A stretch of 64,000 bases of DNA from NCBI GenBank assembly GCA_037903475.1, contig JBAJFG010000047.1, positions 4,688,001 through 4,752,000 of the forward strand, in the 5' to 3' direction. The position numbers and the translations under genes are program-made. Each line of letters begins with the position of its first letter. Positions within the stretch are counted from its first letter, which is position 1. Positions 43,785 to 56,300 of this stretch are shown one piece after another. The notes beneath the pieces were generated by a model. It did not search any database, had not been told where the DNA came from, and saw nothing but the letters and a program-made list of their open reading frames with translations. This DNA comes from Ancylostoma caninum. Lineage: Eukaryota > Nematoda > Chromadorea > Rhabditida > Ancylostomatidae.

Positions 43785-44277
43785 TGTAATGAGCCGCTTC
43801 GATTACGTATTTTCACTCTCGGCTTTTAGACGCAAACAGCCAGTTGTACTCTCTAGGGCTTTAAGGATCAGCTCTCGCGGGCGGCGCGAGATTTATTCAC
43901 GCGCACCCTGAAATTTATGGTCCAGCCAGAGCATAAAAGGAGGGCCGATAACAAGAAGACGTCTCAGTTCCTCCGTTCCGCCGCGGATACGAAATTCCGA
44001 TCGACGTCTCGATCATGAATCTGTTTATTTAATTTTTCTTGTATCTTCTTTGTATGCTCTAAATATCTTTTGTTCATGATTGCGATTTACCTCCGAACCG
44101 CTATTTGCTTCGCTTTCCCCTTATGTCGCATTGCCATTGCTTCGAATAAATGCTTAATCTTAACAGGTGTTCATTTCTTTATGCCTCCTAATCGGCTAAA
44201 GTTCGGAAACCGGATTACTTCTCTTGATCAGTGAAAAATTGCGAAACTCAGAACTCGCGAACTCTCCGAACTTTACA
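43785..44277 (+). repeat. 3' LTR of the nested element
   Basis: Starts TGTAATGAGCC after the purine tract and ends CTTTACA before ATAT. TATA-like GCATAAAAGG at 43931-43940, AATAAA at 44145-44150. Differs from the 5' LTR by scattered substitutions and small indels. Confidence 0.88.
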
Positions 44278-44281
44278 ATAT

Positions 44282-45436
44282 TCAGGACATCATCGACCTA
44301 TGTGCAAGCGAATGCCTATATGTATACCTCTCTAGATTTCCAGCAAGGGTTTCAGCAAATTCCACTTGAAGAATCCCACTACAAGAAAACAGCATTTGCC
44401 TGTCTCATGGGAGTTTTTAAATACATAAGAATGCCCATGAGCCTAAAAGGTGCCCCCGCTACCTTTCAACGAATTATGAATGATTTCGAGAAATATCTAC
44501 GAGTTCGAGTTTTCATTTATATCGATGATTTAATAATAACATCGGAAAACCCCGAATAGCATCTAGTACTCAGAAACTTCTGAGCGCCGGTGGCGACCCA
44601 AACGGGCACATGTGCCTATATCGGCGCCAGTAGCGGAACTACTCGTGGTGACAGTAGAAATCCTGGAACGGCGCCACTTCGCATTGCGAAGAGAGCGCGA
44701 AATAATCCATTTGTGGACCTTTCGTGTGCTGTGCGCTCATTGATGTGTCGCCATTCCTGTCGCCAATGGATAGTGGTGCCGGCCTGGGATCTTTACCGTC
44801 GGGCGGTCAATTGCGTCACTGGCACCGGTGCCCGTCTGGGTGTGCACCGGTGCCCCAAAGTTCCTGAGTAGATATTGATGAAGCCCTCACCAAAATGGAG
44901 TGTATCGGAATGAAATTAAAAGTGTCCAAATGCGAATTTGCACGATCGGAAATTGAGTTCTTAGTTTTCGTTCTTTGCGAAGACTGTATAAGAGCTAACC
45001 CAGACAAAACTACAGCTATCGACGAATACCCCGTACCGAAAAATCCAACAGAGGTACGGCATTTTTGCGTATGTGTTCATCATTCAGTCGTTTCGTCCAC
45101 AACTTCGCAATGATAGCGTCGCCACTTTTTGCTCTAATTGAAAAGGATGCCAAATTTGAATGGACAAATGAGTGCGAAATCGGAATGAATCAACTACAAA
45201 GAGCACTCACCACAGCCCCAACGCTCGTCGCACCGCGTTTCCATTCACCATCGAAACTGATAGCTCCGGAAAAGGAGTAGCAGGTGTCATGAAACAAGAA
45301 GAAGATGACGAATCTGAAGTCACTGCATACGCTAGCAGGACCCTAAATGAACAAGAATCACGCTACTGTTTTATGCCAGAAGTAACACCCATCTGCTTTA
45401 GTTCCGGAGGACCGGATCTTTTTCGAGGGGTAGAAT
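44282..45436 (+). pseudogene. Ty3/gypsy pol remnant, part B (RT core to RNase H), with MITE inside
   Basis: Continues part A directly. RT blocks follow with a SLDFQQGFQQIPL motif, the KTAFACLMGVFKYIRMPMSL block and the catalytic YIDDLII box (about 44515-44535). After the MITE at 44569-44878 it resumes with a KLKVSKCEFARSEIEF segment and the RNase-H-like DSSGKGVAGVM and YASRTLNEQE motifs. There are several frame changes. At about 45360 the RNase H jumps straight into the sequence that precedes the 3' LTR of the nested element (TTTTATGCCAGAAGTAAC, then TTCCGGAGGACCGGA), so the rest of pol is deleted. A polypurine tract ends at 45436. Confidence 0.82.
44569..44878. mobile_element. 310 bp TA-flanked MITE inside the gypsy RT
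   Basis: The ends CTCAGAAACTT and AAGTTCCTGAG form inverted repeats that extend imperfectly about 50 bp (GCGCCGGTGGCG/GCACCGGTGC and CAAACGGGCAC/GTGCCCGTCTG). They are flanked by TA on both sides. Removing the insert plus one TA restores the gypsy frame across the junction. Non-coding, GC-rich. Confidence 0.85.
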
Positions 45437-45480
45437 GTAGTGAGCCGTTTGATTCCGTATCTTGACTTTCATTCGCGACC
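45437..45480 (+). repeat. Truncated 3' LTR start of the outer gypsy copy
   Basis: TGTAGTGAGCCGTTTGATTC resembles the first ~45 bp of the nested element's LTR and follows a matching purine tract. It then runs into a G-run and loses similarity. Confidence 0.55.
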
Positions 45481-46823
45481 AAACGACCGGGGGGGGGGGG
45501 AGGAGGGGAGGCCGTCATCGTCACATTACACACGTAGGTGTTGTTTAGTAATTCAGTCGCCGTTTGCCTTTATCTATCTCACCAAGCTCAGGTATACCCT
45601 TCCATCCGCAGCGAACTGACAGCGGTGAGTCATCGCCTCGTTGAGGAAAATCTGGCACTAATTTCAACATCAATTCTCTATAGTTCACCCAGGAAAACAG
45701 CTATTTTTTACTTATAACTTCTTTATTTGAGACGTGGACATATTAGTGAAGGGTACATAGTGGCCACTTTTTGTGTAATAACACCTATAACACTTATAAT
45801 TTCTTCTGGAAAGACGCTGTAAGTCGTTCCCGCTAAAAATGAAGGGCCCCGGAGTCGGCCCTTAATAACAGCTCCGGTTCTCGCATTGTGCCTTCCTCCC
45901 TCATTGCACTGTCTCGCTTTTGGCCGGAGCCAATGTACTGGTTTTGGCTCCATCCCCTCCTGCACAGCACAGGACAGACTTTTACCCGTCAGGTCATATA
46001 CGGATCGATAGAGAATTTCTTTCACTTCACTATCATATCCTGATCATCTCACTTGGTTTTGTGTTCGAAGAGAAATTTGCGAAAAACCTACTGTTCCTCG
46101 CTATTTTAATCGGTTTCAAAAACTTCAACTTGGTTTCCGTGAGATATTCACTAGACATTTGCATTGGTTTCACATTATACAGTTTTTCCTCCTCTTCTTC
46201 TCTGGACTGTCCCATTTTTGATTCACTTTCTAGTAATACTTTTATTAGTCACAGAACTGGAACTGCCGCGAAAAGTATTGTTTTCGAAAAATGCAAACGG
46301 TTCCGCAAGTGTTGACTTGTTCTACGCAAACAGGGTGCCTTCTTTATCTCCTAGGTTTAGCTATCCTAGGATACCTTTCACGTTATGGAAATTTTCACTC
46401 ACAGCCGTGTTATTCCTGACCCCTCAACCCCTTGCAATCCTTTCAATTCAGTGCTCTAACTCGAATTTCGTAACCTATGTATAAGACATTCGTTCCGGCC
46501 GACTCACACAGCACACACATTTATTATAATCCTTCATTAAATGTTTGTTAACATTCCCTAATAAGGATGTTTTCGTCTAACTTCCTGATATTGCCTTCTG
46601 TTACTCCCCTCATTTGCATCATGGGCGTCAAACTAATGAAGAACGTTGTGTTTGAGTAATGTTGTATGACTTTGAACTAGAGTGTTCGTTTCAGCATTTA
46701 ATTTCGCATCAACCTGATACTATTTTACTCTTAGATGCCTTTATTTTTAAGCTTTCGGCATCTAATGCCTTCTTCAGACCTTTTCGATAACAATCCATTG
46801 CTATTTTATTAGAAACTTACAAA
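45481..46823. other. Intergenic stretch, nothing recognised
   Basis: Starts with a 12 G run. The open frames are short and low-complexity, with no protein family, RNA or inverted repeat that I can support. Confidence 0.4.
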
Positions 46824-47050
46824 TACTCAGACAAATTGCCGGAAATTCCGCAGCAGAATAGGGGCCTTTCGGAAATTCCGCTGCAGAAAGAGATGCGTTC
46901 CGGAAGGACAGCAGCAGAAAGGGATTCACAGGCAGAGAGATGCAGAGAAAAAAAGCGCTTCGGAACTTCCGCAGCAGAAACGCAGGTGAACCGCGGGAAA
47001 AACTCACTGCCCCGAACTCCGGAAATTCCGCAGCAACACACGTCATCTAG
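46824..47050. repeat. GGAAATTCCGCAGC array, relative of the 29-30 kb foldback units
   Basis: Starts TACTCAGACAAATTGCCGGA, close to the TACCCAGACAAACTTTCGGA end at 29301. It then has five to six spaced copies of CGGAA(A/C)TTCCGC(A/T)GCAG. It ends at a CGTCA...TGACG inverted pair (about 47041-47056). The units share the GGAANTTCC core but have GCAGC instead of GGAGC. Confidence 0.65.
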
Positions 47051-47385
47051 TGACGTGGCACATTGATCGACTGGCTGGTCAAATTCGCTGCGAACATTTA
47101 TCACTACCTATTTAAATCATCGTTGTTGCTCATCATCTCTCACATCTTCTCCCAATTTCAAATTTTCCACATTCCACAGTTTTTATGTACCGGGTACAAA
47201 ATCCACTGGTAGGATCTCGAACTCAGCGGCTCGTGCGCGCATTACATGGATTGTGACCATCTAATTCGGTCCCCCCCCCCTCCACCCGATTTCAGCTCCG
47301 ATGAGTGCACTTCATCAGTACCTAATGTTTCTCAGTGGTTCTCTTTCTTCCGCTGCTGTTGTGTGAAGCGTTGTAAGTATTTTGT

Positions 47386-47524
<139 letters not shown>

Positions 47525-47636
47525 AAAACTTATTGAGTCTCACGAAATTACCTACCGGTATATTGCTGATCTATTTATCTATGACTTAGAATGGTGTTCG
47601 AATGGTGACTTAGAATGGTGTTCGAAAAACTGGATA

Positions 47637-48112
47637 CGTTAAAGGCAGCAGGAGCTGAAGTCCTCGACTCTGAGCTGAGGTGCGGGTGATGAAGTACAGA
47701 CTCGGCGCATCATAAATGTGAAACGAACACAGACAATGATGGCTTACCTGCAGAGAAAATGCAACATTCGTCGCGAACACGCCTGGCCGTGTTCGTGCGC
47801 GGACGAGTTTTCCCCGGCGTGCAAGCCATTGCGGCGCGTGGTTTTGGCCAAGTCCCGCCATGAAACCCTGTGAATTGAATGCATTTCGTTTTCCCTTTGC
47901 GCCAAACCACTCACCGCAATGGCTTTCTGCGCCAGGGAAAACTCGTCCGCGCGCGAACACGGCCAGGCGTGCTCACGACGAATGTTCCATTTTCTCTGCA
48001 GGTGAGCCATAATTGTCTGTGTTCGTTTCACATTTATGATGTGCTGAGTGTGTACTTCATCACCCACAGCTCAGCTCAAAGTAGAGGATTTCAGCTCCTG
48101 CTGCCTTTAAGC
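47637..48112. mobile_element. 475 bp foldback MITE with ~200 bp arms
   Basis: The left arm begins TTAAAGGCAGCAGGAGCTGA and the right arm ends with its complement. Pairing continues through CATAAATGTGAAACGAACAC, TGCAGAGAAAATG and GCGGACGAGTTTTCCC. The centre is about 70-80 bp. Non-coding. Confidence 0.82.
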
Positions 48113-48449
48113 GAACAAGGGTCTCACCTCGAAGATGTTGACTACAGAATGAAACTAAGACGTTACGACAAGAGATTGGAGAGGCGCTCATGCTCGTGGT
48201 TATGTGAGCAGTTTTAAAATTTCACGCTATTTCTCTCTGTCGTTCATCTCTGGACTGTGTCGCCTAGTTTCAACTGCCTCCATAATTCATCTTTTTGAAA
48301 CATGTACAAGTTGATCATGGAGGACTTTAAACATCTCTTCATATTTCTCCTCGCAACCTTTGCATGTTATGAGGCACATCGTAGCCGACAGATTTGCTCT
48401 TCGGTGCAGTACTGCCAGTCGGCCTGGAGCACTTGTTCGCATATACTTA

Positions 48450-49468
<1,019 letters not shown>

Positions 49469-49470
49469 TA

Positions 49471-51017
49471 CATACACGGAACGCAGACAAGAGTCGGGAC
49501 CGCGGCGCGGCTTTCTTGGGCAGAGACGCAGGCGCTCTGCACGCTGAGTGCCCATGTCTCTACTCAAGAGAGCCGCGCAGCGTTCCCGACCCTTGTCTAA
49601 GTCTGTTTGGAGTTCCCTGTATATGCGTGTTGAGGTTGAGATCGTCTTCAACGGAGCTAATGGACCGAACACCAGTCTTATTGCGATTCACTACGTGATT
49701 TATTGCCTTTGCTGCTCTGTCTAACACATAGCGAGGAATCAGTAGAATTCCGTCCCTATGTTGGAAAGAGGAACCATGTTGGGGCAGTATTCGCATAGTG
49801 GCCGTTCTCGTCAAGCATGCGGGCTATCGTTCTTTGCATCGCTTGGTCTGTTCCAGTGCAGAACTTGTACTTTGTTTTCATCAGGTTCCTTACCACGTTC
49901 ACCTCGATGAAGTGTGGGTGAGCACTTCTTAAGTGTACTAAAATGTTTGCTGATCCCTTTGAAAGCTTCTCTCTTGGAGTCTTTGATAGAAAATGGCCAC
50001 TTCAAGTGCTTAAAAGCACCTCTCTACATTGACGTTGTAGTTTTTTCTGCATATCTCAAAAGCTACAAAGGAAATACAAGTGGCTCAGCTGCAGGAGGTG
50101 GACAACACGATGTCCAAGGATTGTTGTCAAATCATTGACACAAATGTCAAGTGTTCCATCCTGCAGCCAGCGAAACACACCTTTCCGAGAAATTGAGTTC
50201 CTTCAAAGTGGCTAATGCACTCTTCACTCGTATTTTTTTCACGCAACGTTGTTTGCCAAACAAACATGGGAAGTGTTATTTTTGTGCTATAACGGCTCGC
50301 AAGCTTGACTTCACAGTTGCAGAAAAAACGCCTGTCCAAGTGCTGAACTGTGGATTTTCATTATTTAAGCTTGTTGTTCATCTAACGATTCGCCTAATAA
50401 AGATGCAGAAAATTCTGAATGGAGGTTACAAGACATGTGGTAAAAGTTATATCACACTCATCTAGGATTCAGCTGCATGCTGAAAAGACAATTTTTCGAA
50501 CACATTGGTCATCTGTGCCATAATCTGCGAATGGCTCCGCCCTCGAGGTTAACGCAGTTGCATTACCTTGTGGCATGGTACGAAACTGAAGCTAGGCCAT
50601 TTATTCTTGTTTTTTCTTGTATTAAAATCATGAAATATGATTTATTGGGTAGAATCCTGTGGAAATAAAGTGTGCTAATTGATTCCTTAAAATTGGGCAG
50701 GCTTTATTGATGCTCTGTGAAATTTACCTGTATTGAAATCAGCCAAGGTAAACCATACATCTTTTAAAACGGACGTCAAACCTTCACCCTGGGTAATCTC
50801 AACGATTCTTTCAAGTGCTGGAGACGTATATTTTACCAAAACCCGGGAACCACAATTTTTTCCTGATCTTCTTTCTAACATGGCTTCTACACTTCTATCA
50901 AACACGTTTCAGCCACAATACGTATAAATTTCTGCTATTCCCTTTAATGGAATGGTGTAAGAGCGCTAAAGAAATTTACGCGAAGGCTGGACCTACGGGG
51001 CGATCCAGACGTCGAGG
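49471..51017. other. Intergenic stretch with a short inverted repeat
   Basis: 49490-49620 has inverted similarity between GACAAGAGTCGGGACCGCG (about 49486) and CGTTCCCGACCCTTGTCTA (about 49581), suggesting a small foldback element next to the mariner remnant. The remainder to 51017 has only short frames I cannot place. Confidence 0.5.
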
Positions 51018-51162
51018 TTCTCACCTGTTTGAACATGTTAGAACAGGAAGCTGAAAGACCAGAGGAGGAGGAAGAGTGCGGCGCATCAACGAAATACGTG
51101 GATACGCAGACAATCAGAGTGTGTGATGTATCGCGGCGAGCGGGCCTCGACCACTGAAGTCT
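51018..51162. mobile_element. Small dispersed repeat, copy 6 (inverted)
   Basis: Begins CACCTGTTTGAACATGTTAG, contains GGATACGCAGACAATCAGAG and ends CTCGACCACTGAAG. Same family as the copies in lrp-1 introns. Confidence 0.72.
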
Positions 51163-53310
51163 GAGCGTTGGTCCTGCAGCGGCAAACTATGTAAGCAATC
51201 CTAGATCATGATGATCGTTTGCAACTCAATCAACATGTGTTTGCAGTTATGCCTCGCCCACTAGGAGATGTTTACTGTCACTTATCAGGTCGTCACGATG
51301 TTGCTGGCGAATCTGAGGAGATGCAAAATTCACAAGGTACGATTCGAACGTCTGGACTAATCGATTTGTGGTACTCGCTCAGACCGTACACGAGTTAAGC
51401 AAACAACTTCCGTTGTTTACATAAAACTTTGATGACCAGCAAATAAACGAGCTCATCATCAGTATGAATTATACAGTTATAAACCGGTAAATGGGTGTGC
51501 TCCGCCCATTTTCGCAGTGGCACGCAGCGTAGACGTTTCAGGACCGACTCATCAGTGCTCTTTCATGACACTCTCGTAGGAAATGCGTTTATACTACCTC
51601 CCGTGATTATCTGCATGAACATCATATTGCTGGAATTAGACTGCATCGCGAATTTCATGGAACCACAGAGCCAGCCTGTCATCACCCTGTCATAATCACA
51701 ATCGATCAATATTTATCTTTCAAACACGGCTCGGCGAAGAGCAAAAGAAGAGCGACGGAGCGGATTGACACCTTGTGCACGAGCGCTCGCGCTCGCGTCC
51801 ACTCTGTGCTCGCACCGCCGACTGCAAAAGCGCAGCGCCGCCCTGTCCATTAGAAGAAGCTCCCATTTCGTGCTGATTCGTTGCGCTTAGCTCTTCTTAA
51901 GCGGTCCTTGTGACTTTTGCCTTCAGATTGCTTGGGTCTTTGGGTTCAGCTATCACACCAGAACACGTGTCACAACGTCTTGGAGCAGGTAAGGCTCTGC
52001 AACTTTTGGAACTCGTCCTCTCCTAGTTATTTCACACGGATCTGTTTACAGCAAGTTTCTTCCAGGATCATAATAGCACAGTAGGATCGTATGTATAAGA
52101 ACCCCTTCTATGAATTTTGACTGCAGCTATAAGGTGCATCCCGCGTCTACGGACCCTTCCCAACAGCACGCATAGCATCAGGCCATTTCGACTTTTTGAA
52201 CTTGTGGAGAAACTGCCATACATGGTTGGAACTCACTCTACCACCTTATTGATCACCTCAGATCAAAGATGACCTGTTCCTCTTCGGAAAGAACCTGGAA
52301 GAGCGACTTTGTATACACTGTTTTACGGGGGCCTGAGGCGCGGGCGGGTGGTAATTGTCCGATAATCCTGATTAATCTTTATTTTTCAAAGAAATGGCAA
52401 CAACAAAGGCATATTTGGTGTGCTGGTACCGAAGTAAAAGGCATATTTGATGTGAAGTCTATTTTGCATTCCGAAGCAATTCCATAGGGTTACGGTATCC
52501 ATGTCGTGAGAACTGTACTTATTTGTGGTATGCTCACAGTAATCGCACAAATAAAACCTTGACGGTTGAACTGAATGCCCTATTTTTGCTTGGTTTTTCA
52601 ACTAACTCTGCCGTGCAAAGTTACACTATTCTGCGGAAGTACATCTACGGTAACTAACTAATCTACAGTACCCTCACCGTTTCCCTACAGTACTACGCTA
52701 CGATACAAAAAGGGTGTTATAATCGTAATCTGCGCGCGAGATGACCGTGACCCCTATTAGAGAAGTGTGGGAAGAATTTCTTTCAAGAGAAAAGTTTGGA
52801 ACAGATACGAGCTACCAATAATTTGACCCCATGCCAAGGCACTCCTCCCAAATTCAAATAATGATTTGGTAGAGTTTTTGTAGGAGGTGTGAGCTGGTGG
52901 GGCAGGGAGGCTGGGGGGGGGGGGGGAGTGTGAGGTGTTCGTAAGCAGTAATTTATGAGTATAAACAACAGTACAAAACCTCTTATCGCTGGAACATCTT
53001 AGCTGTTTTTTTTTCTCTTGAGCGTTTAACCATGCATGAATAGTTTCATATAGTCTGTTTCACCGAGGAACGTAGCTGGGAAGATTTCAGAGAAAGAGAG
53101 AACGCGAGAAATAGTGCTTTGTTTGAAGAGGCAGCCGAGAAATGCAGATCACAGGCACAAATACTCAACTATCGTCGTTTTTGAAACGAACTATACTATA
53201 GTTGAAACCGATACCTTTGGATACCTTTTGCTCTGGGGAATTTTGGGTGCACAAACGTGAGGACTAAGTATGAAGCGTGAGCATAAAGACCAACTTTTAT
53301 TTCCTCTATT
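51163..53310. other. Intergenic region upstream of the carboxypeptidase gene
   Basis: No gene recognised. Holds a GC-rich patch (about 51730-51850), a G-run at 52914-52927 and, at about 53157-53195, a dispersed motif CAAATACTCAACTATCGTCG...TTTGAAACGAA. That motif also occurs at 8328, 10050 and 55130 and, inverted, at 58380. Presumably contains the carboxypeptidase promoter, but no box can be assigned. Confidence 0.45.
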
Positions 53311-53318
53311 TTTCAGGG
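53304..53318 (+). promoter_or_regulatory. Trans-splice acceptor-like site before the carboxypeptidase ATG
   Basis: CTCTATTTTTCAG ends at 53316, two bases before the ATG at 53319. A strong pyrimidine-rich AG so close to the start codon is the usual site of spliced-leader addition in nematodes. It could also be an ordinary acceptor of an upstream non-coding exon. Confidence 0.65.
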
Positions 53319-56300
53319 ATGACACCGCTAAATGTGTTGTGTCTTTACCTATTCGTAAATTCACTACATGCGTACGACCCGAACACGCTATATAAGGATG
53401 AGCCAACTCATAACTATAGAAAGTGAGTTCTCTATTATTTTTCGAGGGCTTTTTATTGCTGAAGCACGCCTTCCATAGTGCAGGGTCATACGGTAGACTG
53501 TGAAACACTACATAATAATGGAGATGGTGTAACTGCAAAGGACTCTTACCTTGCATCTGTCTTGAAGTTGCCCATCTCACATTTGACACAAAACTATATT
53601 TGCTCCATTGTTTTCCAGATTTGTTCATATGTGCTGGTTCGCCAGTTGGATTGGCTTGAGCATTTGACCAAGATTGTTATCTAACTTTATTTCAACGAAT
53701 GTTTCATCGTCTTGCAGTGGTCAAATCCATGTATTAGGTTGGTGCAAAAATAATGCGCGTTTTTCGCTGCTTCATTTTCAGTGCAGAAAACATCCGGTGT
53801 TTCTTATCATCTGTATGAGAAGTTGCACATGGTTTTGTAGCAAATTTCATGGCCTTTTCAAACGTCTCATCCATTTTGAGCCAAATTTATGTTTTTGGTG
53901 AATTTTTAGTTGTGGAACGAAAGGCGCCAAAACAAGATTTTTGCCAAACTCACTTCAGCGAGCTGATACTCTGTGGCATCGCAGCGGGAATTGCTCAGAA
54001 TACCACCATAGTTTTGGCGAAGGGAGTGTGAGCGAATGCATTCCGCCGAGCTGCTCCTGGATTTTTCGGCTTGGTGTGCCTTGCTTCGAAAGTAAGGAAT
54101 GTCGCACAGGTCTTCCCGGGGTTTACGACCCTCAACTGATGACAATTATCAAAGAGCACCCATCCAAAACAACATATGTGGTTTCGCAGAACATTGCCGG
54201 TGACTGTTGTCAGACCATCCCTCCCTTCAGTAGAAATGGGAGGATGAAAAAGCTCGACGAGTTGATGTCGCGCATACTGAATGACTACCACATTAATCCT
54301 CGTTGAGAGGTGTGCTTCGCACCTTTGTAGTGAAAAAATTACGAGCAAACAGTCGGTCGCTTAGTAATTAAATATGAAGTACAAACCCTCTTCGACAAAA
54401 TGAGGTGCCTTGCTCAACAGTTGGACGAGGGAGATGCACCGAAACACTCCCAGAAACCGAAGCAACACCAAAATGAGGTCACGGCGACTTTGTGGTGACC
54501 TGCTGCAAAAATTGCTCATTGCAGCTCATTCTTTCTTCCTAATCTGGTAAGTCCTTTCAAGACGTAAACGAAATAAATTAGAAACTTTACGGTCTGACCC
54601 CAGCGTTGCTCAATAAAGTGGATTTTTCACTCCTACAGGATACCGTCCAGGCACACCCTGCACGACAGATTCCTCACAGGTTCGAGCAACTGAGCTAGGG
54701 AGCTCGAACTCCTACATCGTAATCATCAAGCTTCTCGCTCACCGACTATCGCTTCCCCGAGAACCTGGACGACTTCTTCCGGGAGAATTTTCTCGAAGAC
54801 TGAAGTGATCCAAAACTGCTCTCCGGAAGTTTGTCGATTCTAGAAGGTCCTGTCAGAAATGCACGGTAGTCGGAGAACATCTATCTTATTGCTAAAGATT
54901 TGCGGATTACAGTAGTTCTAAGCCTATTGAAAAAGATCGATATCGAAGGGAGTTATGAGGTTCGGAATCAAAGGCATGAAAACGCGCATTATTTTTGCAC
55001 CAACCTAATAGAACCCATGCGTATAGTGCGTTTCACCATGAACGATAGTTGGCAAGAGAGCAGAGGGAAAAAGAAAGTGGGAAAATGTGTAGCAGTAGGA
55101 GAGGAATGAGAAAAACGCAAATTATGCGCACGGTTACTCAACTATTGTCGCGTTTGGAACACTCTGTGTATTTCCTTGCAGAACCAATGCGGCTCCAAAT
55201 CTGATGCAAATTCAATGCGTTACACACGAAGAACTCCCAAATTTCTCAGTCCCACGCAGGGGTTCTGCATGGATATGCATGGGTTTCGTATGGGTATGCA
55301 TGGGTTTTGCGTGAATCTGATCATTGCTGATAGAGATCTTTAGAGATATAGACAAAGATATAGATATATTGATCAAAAAACAGTGTCTTGCACGAGCACT
55401 TCCAGAGTAAGATAATATCATATTTTCAACCTTCTTTATCTGATTATGGCGCATTCAAGCTTTTTTTTTTGGAGAAATGCTATGAATCTCTGTTTATATT
55501 GGTGTTTATGCTCCACATAAATAATAACTGCATCTGCCTACCCTCATTTGGTTGAGTTTGAGAAGAACTACTCAAGAAAATTAGCTGTGGACGCGGTTCT
55601 TAGCAAGGCTTGTATGAATCCTACCATTGTCCTCAGATTGGCACATGTTTTAGAAAAAAGGCTGCAAAAAAACCGGAGCCCGATAGTTGCTTTGGTGAGG
55701 TAGGAGCTATCTTAAGCCATAAACTCTAAGTATTTTTGTCCATTTGGCACGACCAGAGTGGTGTTCCTGCAAAACTGCTACTATCCTGCTGCACTTCTTA
55801 CCTCTTTTCCTTGCTTACTACGGTGCTACGTATGCCTACGCGTCCTTCTTCTGAAACTCCTTGAAATCATTTCTATTCCGCGTGAACTCAAATGTTTCGT
55901 CTTTGAGTACGTACTTCACTCTGACAACCTTTCGAAAGTTCTTAGGTTTTACCCGGTTTCGTCAAACACTTCACAGATTTGAAGTAAAAACTAGAAACCA
56001 CTCGTCTTTAGACTTTTCCTTGTCCCGGAAGCAATAAGTGCTATTCAGAACAGTGCTGTCAAGTGTTTTTGCCGTCGTAATGGTCAGTCGCGCGCAAACA
56101 CAGCGCCGCCACGCGAACGTGCGCGGGGCGGGGCGCGCGCGATTTTTCCGCCGCCGCCCTGCGTACCCGCGTACTCGCGCCGGCTGTAGGTCAACATAAG
56201 TGTGTAAGTACACTGCGGGAGCGTATTGAGTCATCTTGAATTCGTTCATAGCGCGACTAATTGAACGTAATTGAGGAAGGGAATTAAACTAGCTAGATGC

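Larger units (their letters stand above)
40863..44277 (+). mobile_element. 3.4 kb LTR-bounded retroelement, non-autonomous, nested in gypsy RT
   Basis: Flanked by 499 bp and 493 bp direct LTRs that start TGTAATGAGCC and end CTTTACA. It has a 4 bp target duplication ATAT (40859-40862 and 44278-44281), a primer-binding site TGGAGGTTCCG straight after the 5' LTR and a purine tract GAGGGGTAGGA straight before the 3' LTR. Inside are the leader with the CCTGGCCAGG palindrome, an ORF of the unrecognised Cys/His family (42112-42726) and a CCHC zinc-knuckle ORF (43189-43737). There is no protease, RT, RNase H or integrase, so it must be moved in trans if at all. The LTRs look roughly 95% alike by eye, a fairly recent insertion. 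Confidence 0.88.

Noticed and set aside
49560..50339. Series of minus-strand frames that might be a transposase
   Set aside because: Frames are broken and I could not match any catalytic motif; left as intergenic.
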